Source of the DNA: Lachnoclostridium sp. UBA1434 | GTDB lineage: Bacteria; Bacillota; Clostridia; Lachnospirales; Lachnospiraceae | DNA length: 7,008 nt | Assembly: GCA_002329645.1 (NCBI GenBank) | Contig: DCTS01000060.1 | Span: forward strand, 6,186-13,193 | Reading direction: 5' to 3' | Part shown: piece by piece, positions 1 to 4,971 of the stretch | Layout of the letters: each line of letters opens with the position of its first letter | Numbering within the stretch: position 1 is the first letter of the stretch | Notes under the pieces: generated by a model | Told to the model about the DNA's origin: nothing | Databases searched by the model: none | The model's input: only the letters and a program-made list of their open reading frames with translations | Program-made: the position numbers and the translations under genes

Positions 1-969
1 AGACAGAGCCGCCATAATCAGATATACAGCCTTCATAAGCTTATATGTATACATCTTCACTGCCTTAAAATCTCCGGCGCCTACACATTGTCCAACTACT
101 GTAATCAGTGCAAGACCCACAGCAGAGCCCGGCAGCACACATAAGCCGCTTATTGCTGCCGCTATGGCATTGGCAGTAATTGACGTAGTTCCTAATGTGG
201 CAATTATCCCCTGCACAAATATTTTCCCTACCTGGAACACACTGTTTTCCATCCCGTTAGGGATGCCTATTTTCAGTATTCTCTTAATCATATCCTTATC
301 AGGTTTAAAACCGGCAATATCTCCGATATGTATAGGCAGCTCCTTTTTTCTAAGAAGAAACATCAACGTAACCGCAGCAAATATCCTGGAAGCAAGAGTT
401 GCTATAGCCGCTCCTGCTACACCCCAACCCATACCGAATATAAGAATTGCATTGCCGACAATATTAATTATGTTCATTATAATGGCTATGATCATGGTGA
501 TCTTTGAGTTGCCCATGCTCCTGAACAAAGCCGCACATGCATTGTAGACTGCTATGAAGGGAAAGGACAATGCTGTAAAAAATATGTATGTCAGGGCATA
601 ATCCATTACTTCAGCCTCAACACTTCCAAACAGCAGCTTAAGCATGGCACTGCGGCCAAGCAGAGTAATAAGCATTATGAATAATGAAAGCATGAAGCTG
701 GACAGAATAAGCTGCTCTCCCGATTTGCAGGCCGAATCGCTCTTCTTCTGACCGAGAAATTGTGCGGATACAACCGCTCCGCCGGTTGCCATGGCTCCAA
801 ATAATCCGATAAGAAGCAAATTGATAGAATCAACCAGGGATACACCCGAAACTGCAGCCTCTCCCACACGCGCCACCATCATTCCGTCAGCCATGCCCAC
901 CGTTACAGCAAGTGTCTGTTCTATTATTAAAGGTATTATTAGCTTTACCAGGTCTTTTCTGGAAAACAT
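1..969 (-). CDS. MATE family efflux transporter (N-terminal 323 residues, cut by window edge)
   Basis: I translated the minus strand directly: one open frame runs from ATG at 969 to the window edge, so the C-terminal third of a protein usually about 440-460 residues long is missing. It would be an inner-membrane antiporter that expels drugs or other organic cations in exchange for Na+ or H+. The protein starts MFSRKDLVKLIIPLIIEQTL and contains successive hydrophobic helices. An N-lobe signature follows (VSLVDSINLLLIGLFGAMATG, then GGAVVSAQFLGQKK near residues 65-77), and a second lobe with the matching internal repeat (GIPNGMENSVFQVGKIFVQG near residue 240, then VVGQCVGAGDFKAVKMY near residue 300). 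This two-lobe pattern is typical of MATE proteins of the NorM/DinF-like class. The start is set by GGAG at 976-979, six bases upstream; an in-frame stop lies farther upstream with no other ATG between. Substrate cannot be told from sequence. Confidence 0.93.
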   Translation of the reverse strand, partial: MFSRKDLVKLIIPLIIEQTLAVTVGMADGMMVARVGEAAVSGVSLVDSINLLLIGLFGAMATGGAVVSAQFLGQKKSDSACKSGEQLILSSFMLSLFIMLITLLGRSAMLKLLFGSVEAEVMDYALTYIFFTALSFPFIAVYNACAALFRSMGNSKITMIIAIIMNIINIVGNAILIFGMGWGVAGAAIATLASRIFAAVTLMFLLRKKELPIHIGDIAGFKPDKDMIKRILKIGIPNGMENSVFQVGKIFVQGIIATLGTTSITANAIAAAISGLCVLPGSAVGLALITVVGQCVGAGDFKAVKMYTYKLMKAVYLIMAALS

Positions 970-1056
970 ACGACTCTCCGTTTCAAAACAACCATTGCGA
1001 AAAAGGTTGAATTGTAGTTTATCACAGTTGCCTTATAAAATCAAATGTAAATACCT

Positions 1057-1084
1057 ATAATAAAAAGTATTTTTATGAATTCAA
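1057..1084 (-). promoter_or_regulatory. Candidate sigma-A promoter for the MATE gene
   Basis: On the minus strand, TTGAAT (1079-1084) and TATTAT (1057-1062) are separated by 16 bases and lie about 90 bases upstream of the MATE start. The -10 matches consensus at 5 of 6 positions and the -35 at 4 of 6. The spacer is very AT-rich, so a chance match is quite possible. The terminator just upstream (1135-1162) implies that the MATE gene needs its own promoter here. Confidence 0.35.
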
Positions 1085-1134
1085 CAAAGAGTTTATTTGA
1101 ATTTCCATAAGGATTTTGTATATATTTTTGTAAT

Positions 1135-1162
1135 AAAAAAGCACCGGACAAAAGCCCGATGC
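1135..1162 (-). terminator. Rho-independent terminator of the two-gene operon 1177-2067
   Basis: Read on the minus strand, a 7-bp stem (GCATCGG pairing with CCGGTGC, one G-U pair; 1156-1162 with 1141-1147) closes an 8-base loop and is followed at once by six T residues (complement of 1135-1140). It lies 14 bases past the stop codon of the 120-aa gene. It separates that operon from the MATE gene. Confidence 0.85.
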
Positions 1163-1176
1163 ATTGACATCTCGTA

Positions 1177-1539
1177 TCAGTATTCCCTCATTAGTTTTTT
1201 ATAAAGGCGCTTTCCCTCCTGGGGGTTGGATATCTTTTCATTTTCAATGACAATCCTTCTGAAAAGATTCTTCTGCATCCTTTCAGCCCTTGGCCTTGTC
1301 TTCTTATTCCTGCTTAATGCAATTATCCTGTTAGCGTAATCTGTTTCCTTTTTGGTATAAGCCTCCTCGGAAATTGAAATATCCTTCATGCCAAATTCTA
1401 TCAGCTTAGCCACATTAAGCATCTCTACAAGGCTTAAGTTATTAATCTCCGCATCTCTTGCCTTATTTCTCCTGCTCTTTATGATATTTAAGGACACCTT
1501 CCTGTGTCCGGATTTACTTGCCTGCTTAGCTATTATCAT
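1177..1539 (-). CDS. Hypothetical basic 120-aa protein, second gene of an unknown two-gene operon
   Basis: I do not recognise this family. The 120 residues include 29 Lys/Arg against 14 Asp/Glu, so the protein is strongly basic. It has no signal peptide or membrane segment and reads as mostly helical and cytoplasmic. The N-terminus has a basic patch (SGHRKVSLNIIKSRRNKARD, residues 10-29), and residues 77-95 form another (RNKKTRPRAERMQKNLFRR). Such charge suits nucleic-acid binding or pairing with an acidic partner, but that is inference. The ATG at 1539 follows directly on the TGA of the upstream gene, so translation is probably coupled; a modest purine-rich site (AGAAAGG) sits about 11 bases upstream. 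The gene is followed by a clear terminator. Plus-strand open frames across it look like shadows with no ribosome binding site. Confidence 0.8.
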   Translation of the reverse strand: MIIAKQASKSGHRKVSLNIIKSRRNKARDAEINNLSLVEMLNVAKLIEFGMKDISISEEAYTKKETDYANRIIALSRNKKTRPRAERMQKNLFRRIVIENEKISNPQEGKRLYKKLMREY

Positions 1540-2067
1540 TCAATCACCGGCCTTTCTCTCCACCACTTCTATTATACCATGCAGTAAATCCTTAAGCAAT
1601 ATTACGTCAAATTCACCTGCCTCCAGTTTTTCAATCCTGTATTCGACAGAATTATCACTTGCACATTGAAACTTCTCAACCTCTATACATTTGTGTTTTA
1701 CCTTATCAGTATATATTATGTATATTACCGGAAAGAATGATTCATATTCAGCCTTTGAAACAATATCGCAGATTTCTCTAAGCTGCTCTTCTGTTATTAC
1801 CCCCTCTTTTCTCTTAATGTATGCGCCGGAAAGTATGCCGGATTTATTCTTATCTATCTCGTATGCATGCCTGTCTCCCGTTTTAATCTGCTCAAGAAAC
1901 CTCCGGCATATAGTCTGCGGATTAGATGTCGGAGGCTGGACACTTGAGTTAAACTTGGTTGTACACCATACATAATGAGTATTATTATAATACCTTTTTG
2001 ATATTTTATAAGCCAAATCAATTCCGACCGAGTATAGAACCGGTATATTACCATCAAAAATATCCAT
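1540..2067 (-). CDS. Hypothetical 175-aa protein, first gene of an unknown two-gene operon
   Basis: The product is not recognised with confidence. It is a soluble, mixed alpha/beta-looking protein without signal peptide or membrane helices. Several short stretches look like conserved core or active-site motifs: HYVWCTTKF (31-39), PPTSNP (45-50), GDRH (64-67) and IDKNKSGILSGA (71-82). A hydrophobic strand FFPVIYIIY (111-119) follows. There are four cysteines, at 35, 54, 100 and 127, plus a fifth at 135; they are not arranged as an obvious zinc site. The start ATG at 2067 has GAGGTG five bases upstream. The downstream gene begins on the very next base after the TGA, which points to equimolar expression and a joint function. 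The compact, self-contained cassette could be a defence or toxin-antitoxin-like pair, but nothing in the sequence proves it. Confidence 0.82.
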   Translation of the reverse strand: MDIFDGNIPVLYSVGIDLAYKISKRYYNNTHYVWCTTKFNSSVQPPTSNPQTICRRFLEQIKTGDRHAYEIDKNKSGILSGAYIKRKEGVITEEQLREICDIVSKAEYESFFPVIYIIYTDKVKHKCIEVEKFQCASDNSVEYRIEKLEAGEFDVILLKDLLHGIIEVVERKAGD

Positions 2068-2107
2068 GCAAGCACCTCACCCTGCCGAATCATTATTGCC
2101 TATAAAT

Positions 2108-2136
2108 ATATTAATACAATATTTTACTTTTTGCAA
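2108..2136 (-). promoter_or_regulatory. Candidate promoter of the two-gene operon
   Basis: The minus strand reads TTGCAA (2131-2136), a 17-base spacer, then TAATAT (2108-2113), about 40 bases upstream of the 175-aa gene's start. Each box matches consensus at only 4 of 6 positions in an AT-rich spacer. A promoter is needed here because a strong terminator lies just upstream at 2195-2229. Confidence 0.35.
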
Positions 2137-2194
2137 TATATATATTACACTTTCAGTTTTGTGAGATATGGCTTTCCATCGGAACATTATTTCC

Positions 2195-2229
2195 AAAAAA
2201 ATTCCCGTCGTCAGTTATGACGGCGGGAA
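2195..2229 (-). terminator. Strong rho-independent terminator of the 61-aa gene
   Basis: A 12-bp stem (2202-2213 with 2218-2229, one G-U pair) closes a GTTA/TAAC tetraloop. On the minus strand it runs straight into seven T residues (complement of 2195-2201). It lies 22 bases past the TAG of the 61-aa gene. On the plus strand the tail after the hairpin is only loosely T-rich, so minus-strand termination is its role. Confidence 0.92.
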
Positions 2230-2251
2230 GCTCTTTCTATTTCCTATTATA

Positions 2252-2437
2252 CTATATCTTACTCAGCAGGTCGTTCTTCTGCTTAGTTATACCATCTCCG
2301 ATGTCCACGAACTTTATGCTCTTTGCCAGGTCAATCGACTCTGTTGCCCTGGTAAAATGCTCATCATAAGACATCTTATTGGCCTTTACAGCTCTTCTTT
2401 TGGATGAACTTAAAGATTTCGGACCCTTCTTAATCAT
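2252..2437 (-). CDS. Small basic hypothetical protein (61 aa), stand-alone gene
   Basis: The family is not recognised. The protein begins MIKKGPKSLSSSKRRAVKAN and continues through a mixed segment to LLSKI. It has 14 Lys/Arg against 7 Asp/Glu, no cysteine, no signal peptide and no membrane helix. The first 21 residues are strongly basic and serine-rich, and the rest looks like one or two helices around a short IKFVDIGDGI strand or turn. The ATG at 2437 is chosen because GGAGGTGG ends six bases before it; an in-frame TTG at 2458 would place that ribosome binding site inside the coding region. The gene has a near-consensus promoter upstream and a powerful terminator downstream, so it is a complete monocistronic unit that is probably well expressed. 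A role in nucleic-acid binding or regulation is possible from charge alone and is only a guess. Confidence 0.8.
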   Translation of the reverse strand: MIKKGPKSLSSSKRRAVKANKMSYDEHFTRATESIDLAKSIKFVDIGDGITKQKNDLLSKI

Positions 2438-2443
2438 ATAAAG

Positions 2444-2451
2444 CCACCTCC
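2444..2451 (-). promoter_or_regulatory. Ribosome binding site fixing the 61-aa start
   Basis: The minus strand reads GGAGGTGG, an almost perfect anti-16S match, followed by six bases (CTTTAT) and ATG at 2437. This decides the start in favour of ATG 2437 over the in-frame TTG at 2458. Confidence 0.85.
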
Positions 2452-2478
2452 AGAACAAAACAGCTTTGCTACGTTTAC

Positions 2479-2507
2479 ATTATAGCACAAATAGGCTTTT
2501 CCATCAA
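2479..2507 (-). promoter_or_regulatory. Strong sigma-A promoter of the 61-aa gene
   Basis: The minus strand reads TTGATG (2502-2507), a 17-base spacer, then a perfect TATAAT (2479-2484) preceded by TGC, which gives an extended -10. Transcription would start near 2472, leaving a leader of about 35 bases that carries the ribosome binding site. This is the best minus-strand promoter in the window. Confidence 0.8.
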
Positions 2508-2600
2508 TAATTTCTATTAATATTACGAATTATATTTATATAAAACAGAACCCTGATTACCATATTATAAACTTGCGAATTCCATGCCCTGCCAAATAAT

Positions 2601-2629
2601 TTGATACTGTTTTTTATTCAACATATAAT
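2601..2629 (+). promoter_or_regulatory. Principal candidate promoter of the MMPL operon
   Basis: TTGATA (2601-2606) and a perfect TATAAT (2624-2629) are separated by 17 bases. The combined match is 11 of 12 positions, the best on the plus strand. Transcription starting near 2636 would leave a leader of roughly 130 bases before the GTG start at 2769, which is long enough to hold regulation. Confidence 0.72.
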
Positions 2630-2671
2630 CTCATTAAGTTTAGCAAAAAACACTTGTAACCCATCTGTTTG

Positions 2672-2700
2672 TTGTAAATTGAGCATATTGTTATTATACT
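2672..2700 (+). promoter_or_regulatory. Second candidate promoter of the MMPL operon
   Basis: TTGTAA (2672-2677), a 17-base spacer and TATACT (2695-2700) give 9 of 12 consensus matches and lie closer to the gene. The -10 overlaps a near-copy (2698-2711) of the palindrome found in the tandem repeats at 4852-4938, which could serve as an operator. It may be a second start site or chance in AT-rich DNA. Confidence 0.4.
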
Positions 2701-2754
2701 ATACATATAAGCTATTTATAAACACCGTGTATATTTATTTCCTGCATACCTTGT

Positions 2755-2763
2755 AAAGGAGGG
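2755..2763 (+). promoter_or_regulatory. Ribosome binding site supporting a GTG start
   Basis: AAAGGAGGG is followed by five bases (ATAAC) and GTG at 2769. The strength and spacing justify the non-ATG start; the next in-frame methionine lies beyond the first membrane helix. Confidence 0.88.
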
Positions 2764-2768
2764 ATAAC

Positions 2769-4817
2769 GTGGACCGTTTCTCACAGGCAGTAATAAGGCA
2801 TAAAAGGCTCATACTGGCAATATTTTTAGTTGCCGCTGCAATAAGCGCATTACTTATTGCGGCTGTTAACATTAACTATAATATGATTGATTATCTGCCA
2901 CAGAATGCCCGGTCTACGGTTGCCGTCAGGCTTATGGAGGAGGAATTCGGCACAGGAATGCCCAATGCAAGAGTTATGATATCAGATGTATCCCTGCAGG
3001 AGGCTTTGGAATATAAGAAGAAAATCTCCGAAACAGATGGTGTTGTATCGGTAAGCTGGCTTGACGATGTTATCGGAGTTGATACCCTGAAGGCGGTACC
3101 CCTTGAATTCCTGGACACATCTGTAATTGAAAGCTATTATAAGGGAAATAACGCCCTGATCAGTTTAGCTGTTGAAAGAGGTAAGGAAACCGATGCGGTA
3201 GACACCATCTATGAGCTGATAGGTGAAAGTAACGCTGCTGCCGGAGAAGCCGTCAATATAGCCGAGATACAAAAGATGTCCGTTTCAGAGGTAGTTAATG
3301 CAATGCTTTTATTGCTTCCGATTGTAATAATACTGCTTATAATCACAACAACCTCATGGATTGAGCCCATATTATTCCTTTCATCGATAGGTGTGGCTGT
3401 AGCTATAAATATGGGAACCAATATTATATTTGACGATGTTTCATATATAACAAGAACGGTAAGTCCCGTGTTGCAGCTTGCCGTTTCTCTTGACTATGCA
3501 ATTTTCCTGCTGCACAGCTTTAACAAACATCGTCAGACTGTTGAGCCGCCTAAAGCCATGCAGCTGGCCATGAAGGAGTCATTGCCTACTGTAGCCGCAA
3601 GTGCCGCCACCACTGTAGTCGGCTTTGCTTCATTGATGTTTATGCGTTTCGGCATCGGCTCGGATCTGGGCATAAATCTATTGAAGGGAGTAATCTTAAG
3701 CTTCATATCTGTAATGATATTCCTGCCGGCCTTGACCATGGTTCTCTATAAGGCTATTGATAAAACCAGGCACAGGAAGCTCTTGCCGGATTTTAAGAAA
3801 TCCGGGCCCTTGCTGATGAAGCTTCGCATTCCCTTTTTAGTACTTGCACTGCTTGTAATGGTGCCGGCCTATCTTGGACAAACCAACACCCGGTTCATGT
3901 ACGGCATGGGCAATGCAACTCAAGCTTCGAGGGTTGGCAGGGATACCAGGCTTATTGATGAAAAATTCGGCAGGGAGAATATTCTGGCATTGGTGGTGCC
4001 AAAGGACAGTACAGGCAGGGAAGAGGAGCTTGTCGACGAGCTTTCCGGGCTTACTCATGTAACAAGTATTGTATCCTACGTAACTTCAGTATCAGGGTCA
4101 ATCCCGGTGGAATATGTCCCGAAGGAAGCTTACGAGCAATTTTATTCGGATAATTACTCAAGAATAATACTTAATACGGATACCTCCGACGAGGGAACCG
4201 ATGCGTTTGAGACGGTTCAGGCTGTTATGGATATAACCGCAAAGTATTATGACGAATACTATCTGGCAGGAACTCCCGCCACGCTGTATGATATGAAAAA
4301 TATTATCTCCTCCGACACAACTTTAATTAATATAGCAGCCATAATAGGTATCTTCATTGTTATACTTCTTACCTTCCGCTCCCTCAGCCTGCCTGTTATA
4401 CTGCTCTTTACAATAGAAACAGCTATATGGATAAACCTTTCCATACCATATTTTACCGCAAGCTCCATAAACTTTGTCGGGTATCTGATTATCAGCACGG
4501 TGCAGCTCGGAGCAACTGTTGATTATGCAATATTATTTACCAATTCCTATCTGAGCAACAGAAAAAGCCTTCCGAAAAAGGATGCCATGAAGGAAACCAT
4601 AAGCAACAACCTGATTGCGGTTTTAACATCTGCAGCCGTACTTTCCTTTGCAGGCTTTGTCCTGGCCCTGGCTTCCGACAACCCGATTATACAGGAGCTT
4701 GGAAAGCTTCTCGGAAGAGGAACATTATTGTCACTGACCATGGTTGCTCTGGTCCTGCCTGCACTCCTTGTGCTGCTTGACGGAGTTGTCAGAAGTACTA
4801 CTCTGAAAGCCCGTTAA
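2769..4817 (+). CDS. MMPL/RND-superfamily membrane transporter
   Basis: This 682-aa protein has the duplicated architecture of MMPL permeases, which use the proton gradient to export lipids, drugs or envelope compounds. Membrane helix 1 is at about residues 13-33 and is followed by an outer domain of about 140 residues. Helices 2-6 fall in 177-326 and helix 7 at about 351-370. A second outer domain follows, then helices 8-12 in 518-672. Both transmembrane bundles carry the Asp-Tyr pair expected of the proton relay in helices 4 and 10: D242-Y243 in VSLDYAIFLLHSF and D585-Y586 in GATVDYAILFTNSY. The GXG-type segment VVGFASLMFMRFGIGSDLG is also family-like. The outer domains are compact next to many MMPL proteins, and there is no heptad-repeat insert. 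It starts with GTG after a strong ribosome binding site and is first in an operon with the secreted protein 154 bases downstream. Its last codons are the start of the tandem repeat array. Substrate is unknown. Confidence 0.93.
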   Translation: MDRFSQAVIRHKRLILAIFLVAAAISALLIAAVNINYNMIDYLPQNARSTVAVRLMEEEFGTGMPNARVMISDVSLQEALEYKKKISETDGVVSVSWLDDVIGVDTLKAVPLEFLDTSVIESYYKGNNALISLAVERGKETDAVDTIYELIGESNAAAGEAVNIAEIQKMSVSEVVNAMLLLLPIVIILLIITTTSWIEPILFLSSIGVAVAINMGTNIIFDDVSYITRTVSPVLQLAVSLDYAIFLLHSFNKHRQTVEPPKAMQLAMKESLPTVAASAATTVVGFASLMFMRFGIGSDLGINLLKGVILSFISVMIFLPALTMVLYKAIDKTRHRKLLPDFKKSGPLLMKLRIPFLVLALLVMVPAYLGQTNTRFMYGMGNATQASRVGRDTRLIDEKFGRENILALVVPKDSTGREEELVDELSGLTHVTSIVSYVTSVSGSIPVEYVPKEAYEQFYSDNYSRIILNTDTSDEGTDAFETVQAVMDITAKYYDEYYLAGTPATLYDMKNIISSDTTLINIAAIIGIFIVILLTFRSLSLPVILLFTIETAIWINLSIPYFTASSINFVGYLIISTVQLGATVDYAILFTNSYLSNRKSLPKKDAMKETISNNLIAVLTSAAVLSFAGFVLALASDNPIIQELGKLLGRGTLLSLTMVALVLPALLVLLDGVVRSTTLKAR

Positions 4818-4947
4818 TTATATATAGCACTAATTCTCATAAAGCCAGATGACTATATGTATAGTACTAATTATCTTAAAGCCCGTTAACTATATGTATA
4901 GTACTAATTCTCTTAAAGCCGCTGACTATATGTATAGTACTAATTCT
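4794..4947 (+). repeat. Tandem array of a 36-37 bp unit between the transporter and secreted-protein genes
   Basis: Three good copies start at 4852 (37 bp), 4889 (36 bp) and 4925 (truncated after about 23 bp); a diverged copy starts at 4815 (37 bp). The shared core is ACTATATGTATAGTACTAAT, then TCTCTTAAAGCC. The core holds a 14-bp perfect palindrome, ACTATA-TG-TATAGT. The array begins inside the upstream gene: its terminal codons (4794-4816) read AGTACTA then CTCTGAAAGCCCGTTA, matching the repeat apart from a three-base gap and one substitution. The TAA stop lies in the sequence shared with 4874-4889. No unique spacers are present, so this is not a CRISPR array. It ends just before the next gene's ribosome binding site. 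Confidence 0.9.
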
Positions 4948-4958
4948 AATAATAAGAC

Positions 4959-4965
4959 AGGAGGG
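4959..4965 (+). promoter_or_regulatory. Ribosome binding site fixing the secreted-protein start
   Basis: AGGAGGG is followed by six bases and ATG at 4972. The same frame stays open upstream to an ATG at 4849 through the repeats, but that start has no Shine-Dalgarno site and would bury the signal peptide 41 residues in. Confidence 0.9.
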
Positions 4966-4971
4966 AAGCTT

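Larger units (their letters stand above)
2438..2768. other. Divergent intergenic region
   Basis: This 331-base AT-rich spacer separates the divergent 61-aa gene and the transporter operon. It holds the minus-strand promoter (2479-2507), two plus-strand candidate promoters (2601-2629 and 2672-2700), and the ribosome binding sites of both flanking genes. I see no convincing coding frame, riboswitch or terminator hairpin in it. The segment from about 2508 to 2600 shows nothing I can assign. Confidence 0.75.

Noticed and set aside
164..547. 127-codon plus-strand open frame
   Set aside because: It is the antisense shadow of the MATE transporter, whose minus-strand translation matches a known family across the whole stretch.
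1691..1975. Plus-strand open frame opposite the 175-aa gene
   Set aside because: There is no ribosome binding site. The minus-strand gene has a proper start, coupling and terminator.
1854..2093. 79-codon minus-strand open frame overlapping the 175-aa gene in another frame
   Set aside because: It uses a start without a good Shine-Dalgarno site. The GAGGTG site at 2073-2078 is spaced for ATG 2067, and the protein composition is not convincing.
2168..2407. 79-codon plus-strand open frame
   Set aside because: It crosses a strong terminator hairpin and the antisense of the 61-aa gene, and has no ribosome binding site.
2438..2458. TTG start at 2458 for the small gene (68 aa)
   Set aside because: It would place GGAGGTGG inside the coding region. 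ATG 2437 is ideally spaced behind that site.
2542..2613. AAAACAG / CTGTTTT inverted repeat as a possible terminator
   Set aside because: The arms are only 7 bp and AT-rich with a loop of nearly 60 bases. The right arm falls in the spacer of a good promoter.
4794..4947. Possible CRISPR array
   Set aside because: The units are 36-37 bp and directly abutting, with no unique spacers and no cas genes nearby.
4849..4971. In-frame upstream extension of the secreted protein through the repeats (peptide with repeated YMYSTNS)
   Set aside because: The ATG at 4849 has no Shine-Dalgarno site, while ATG 4972 has AGGAGGG at six bases and begins a proper signal peptide. The extension is repeat DNA that happens to stay open.
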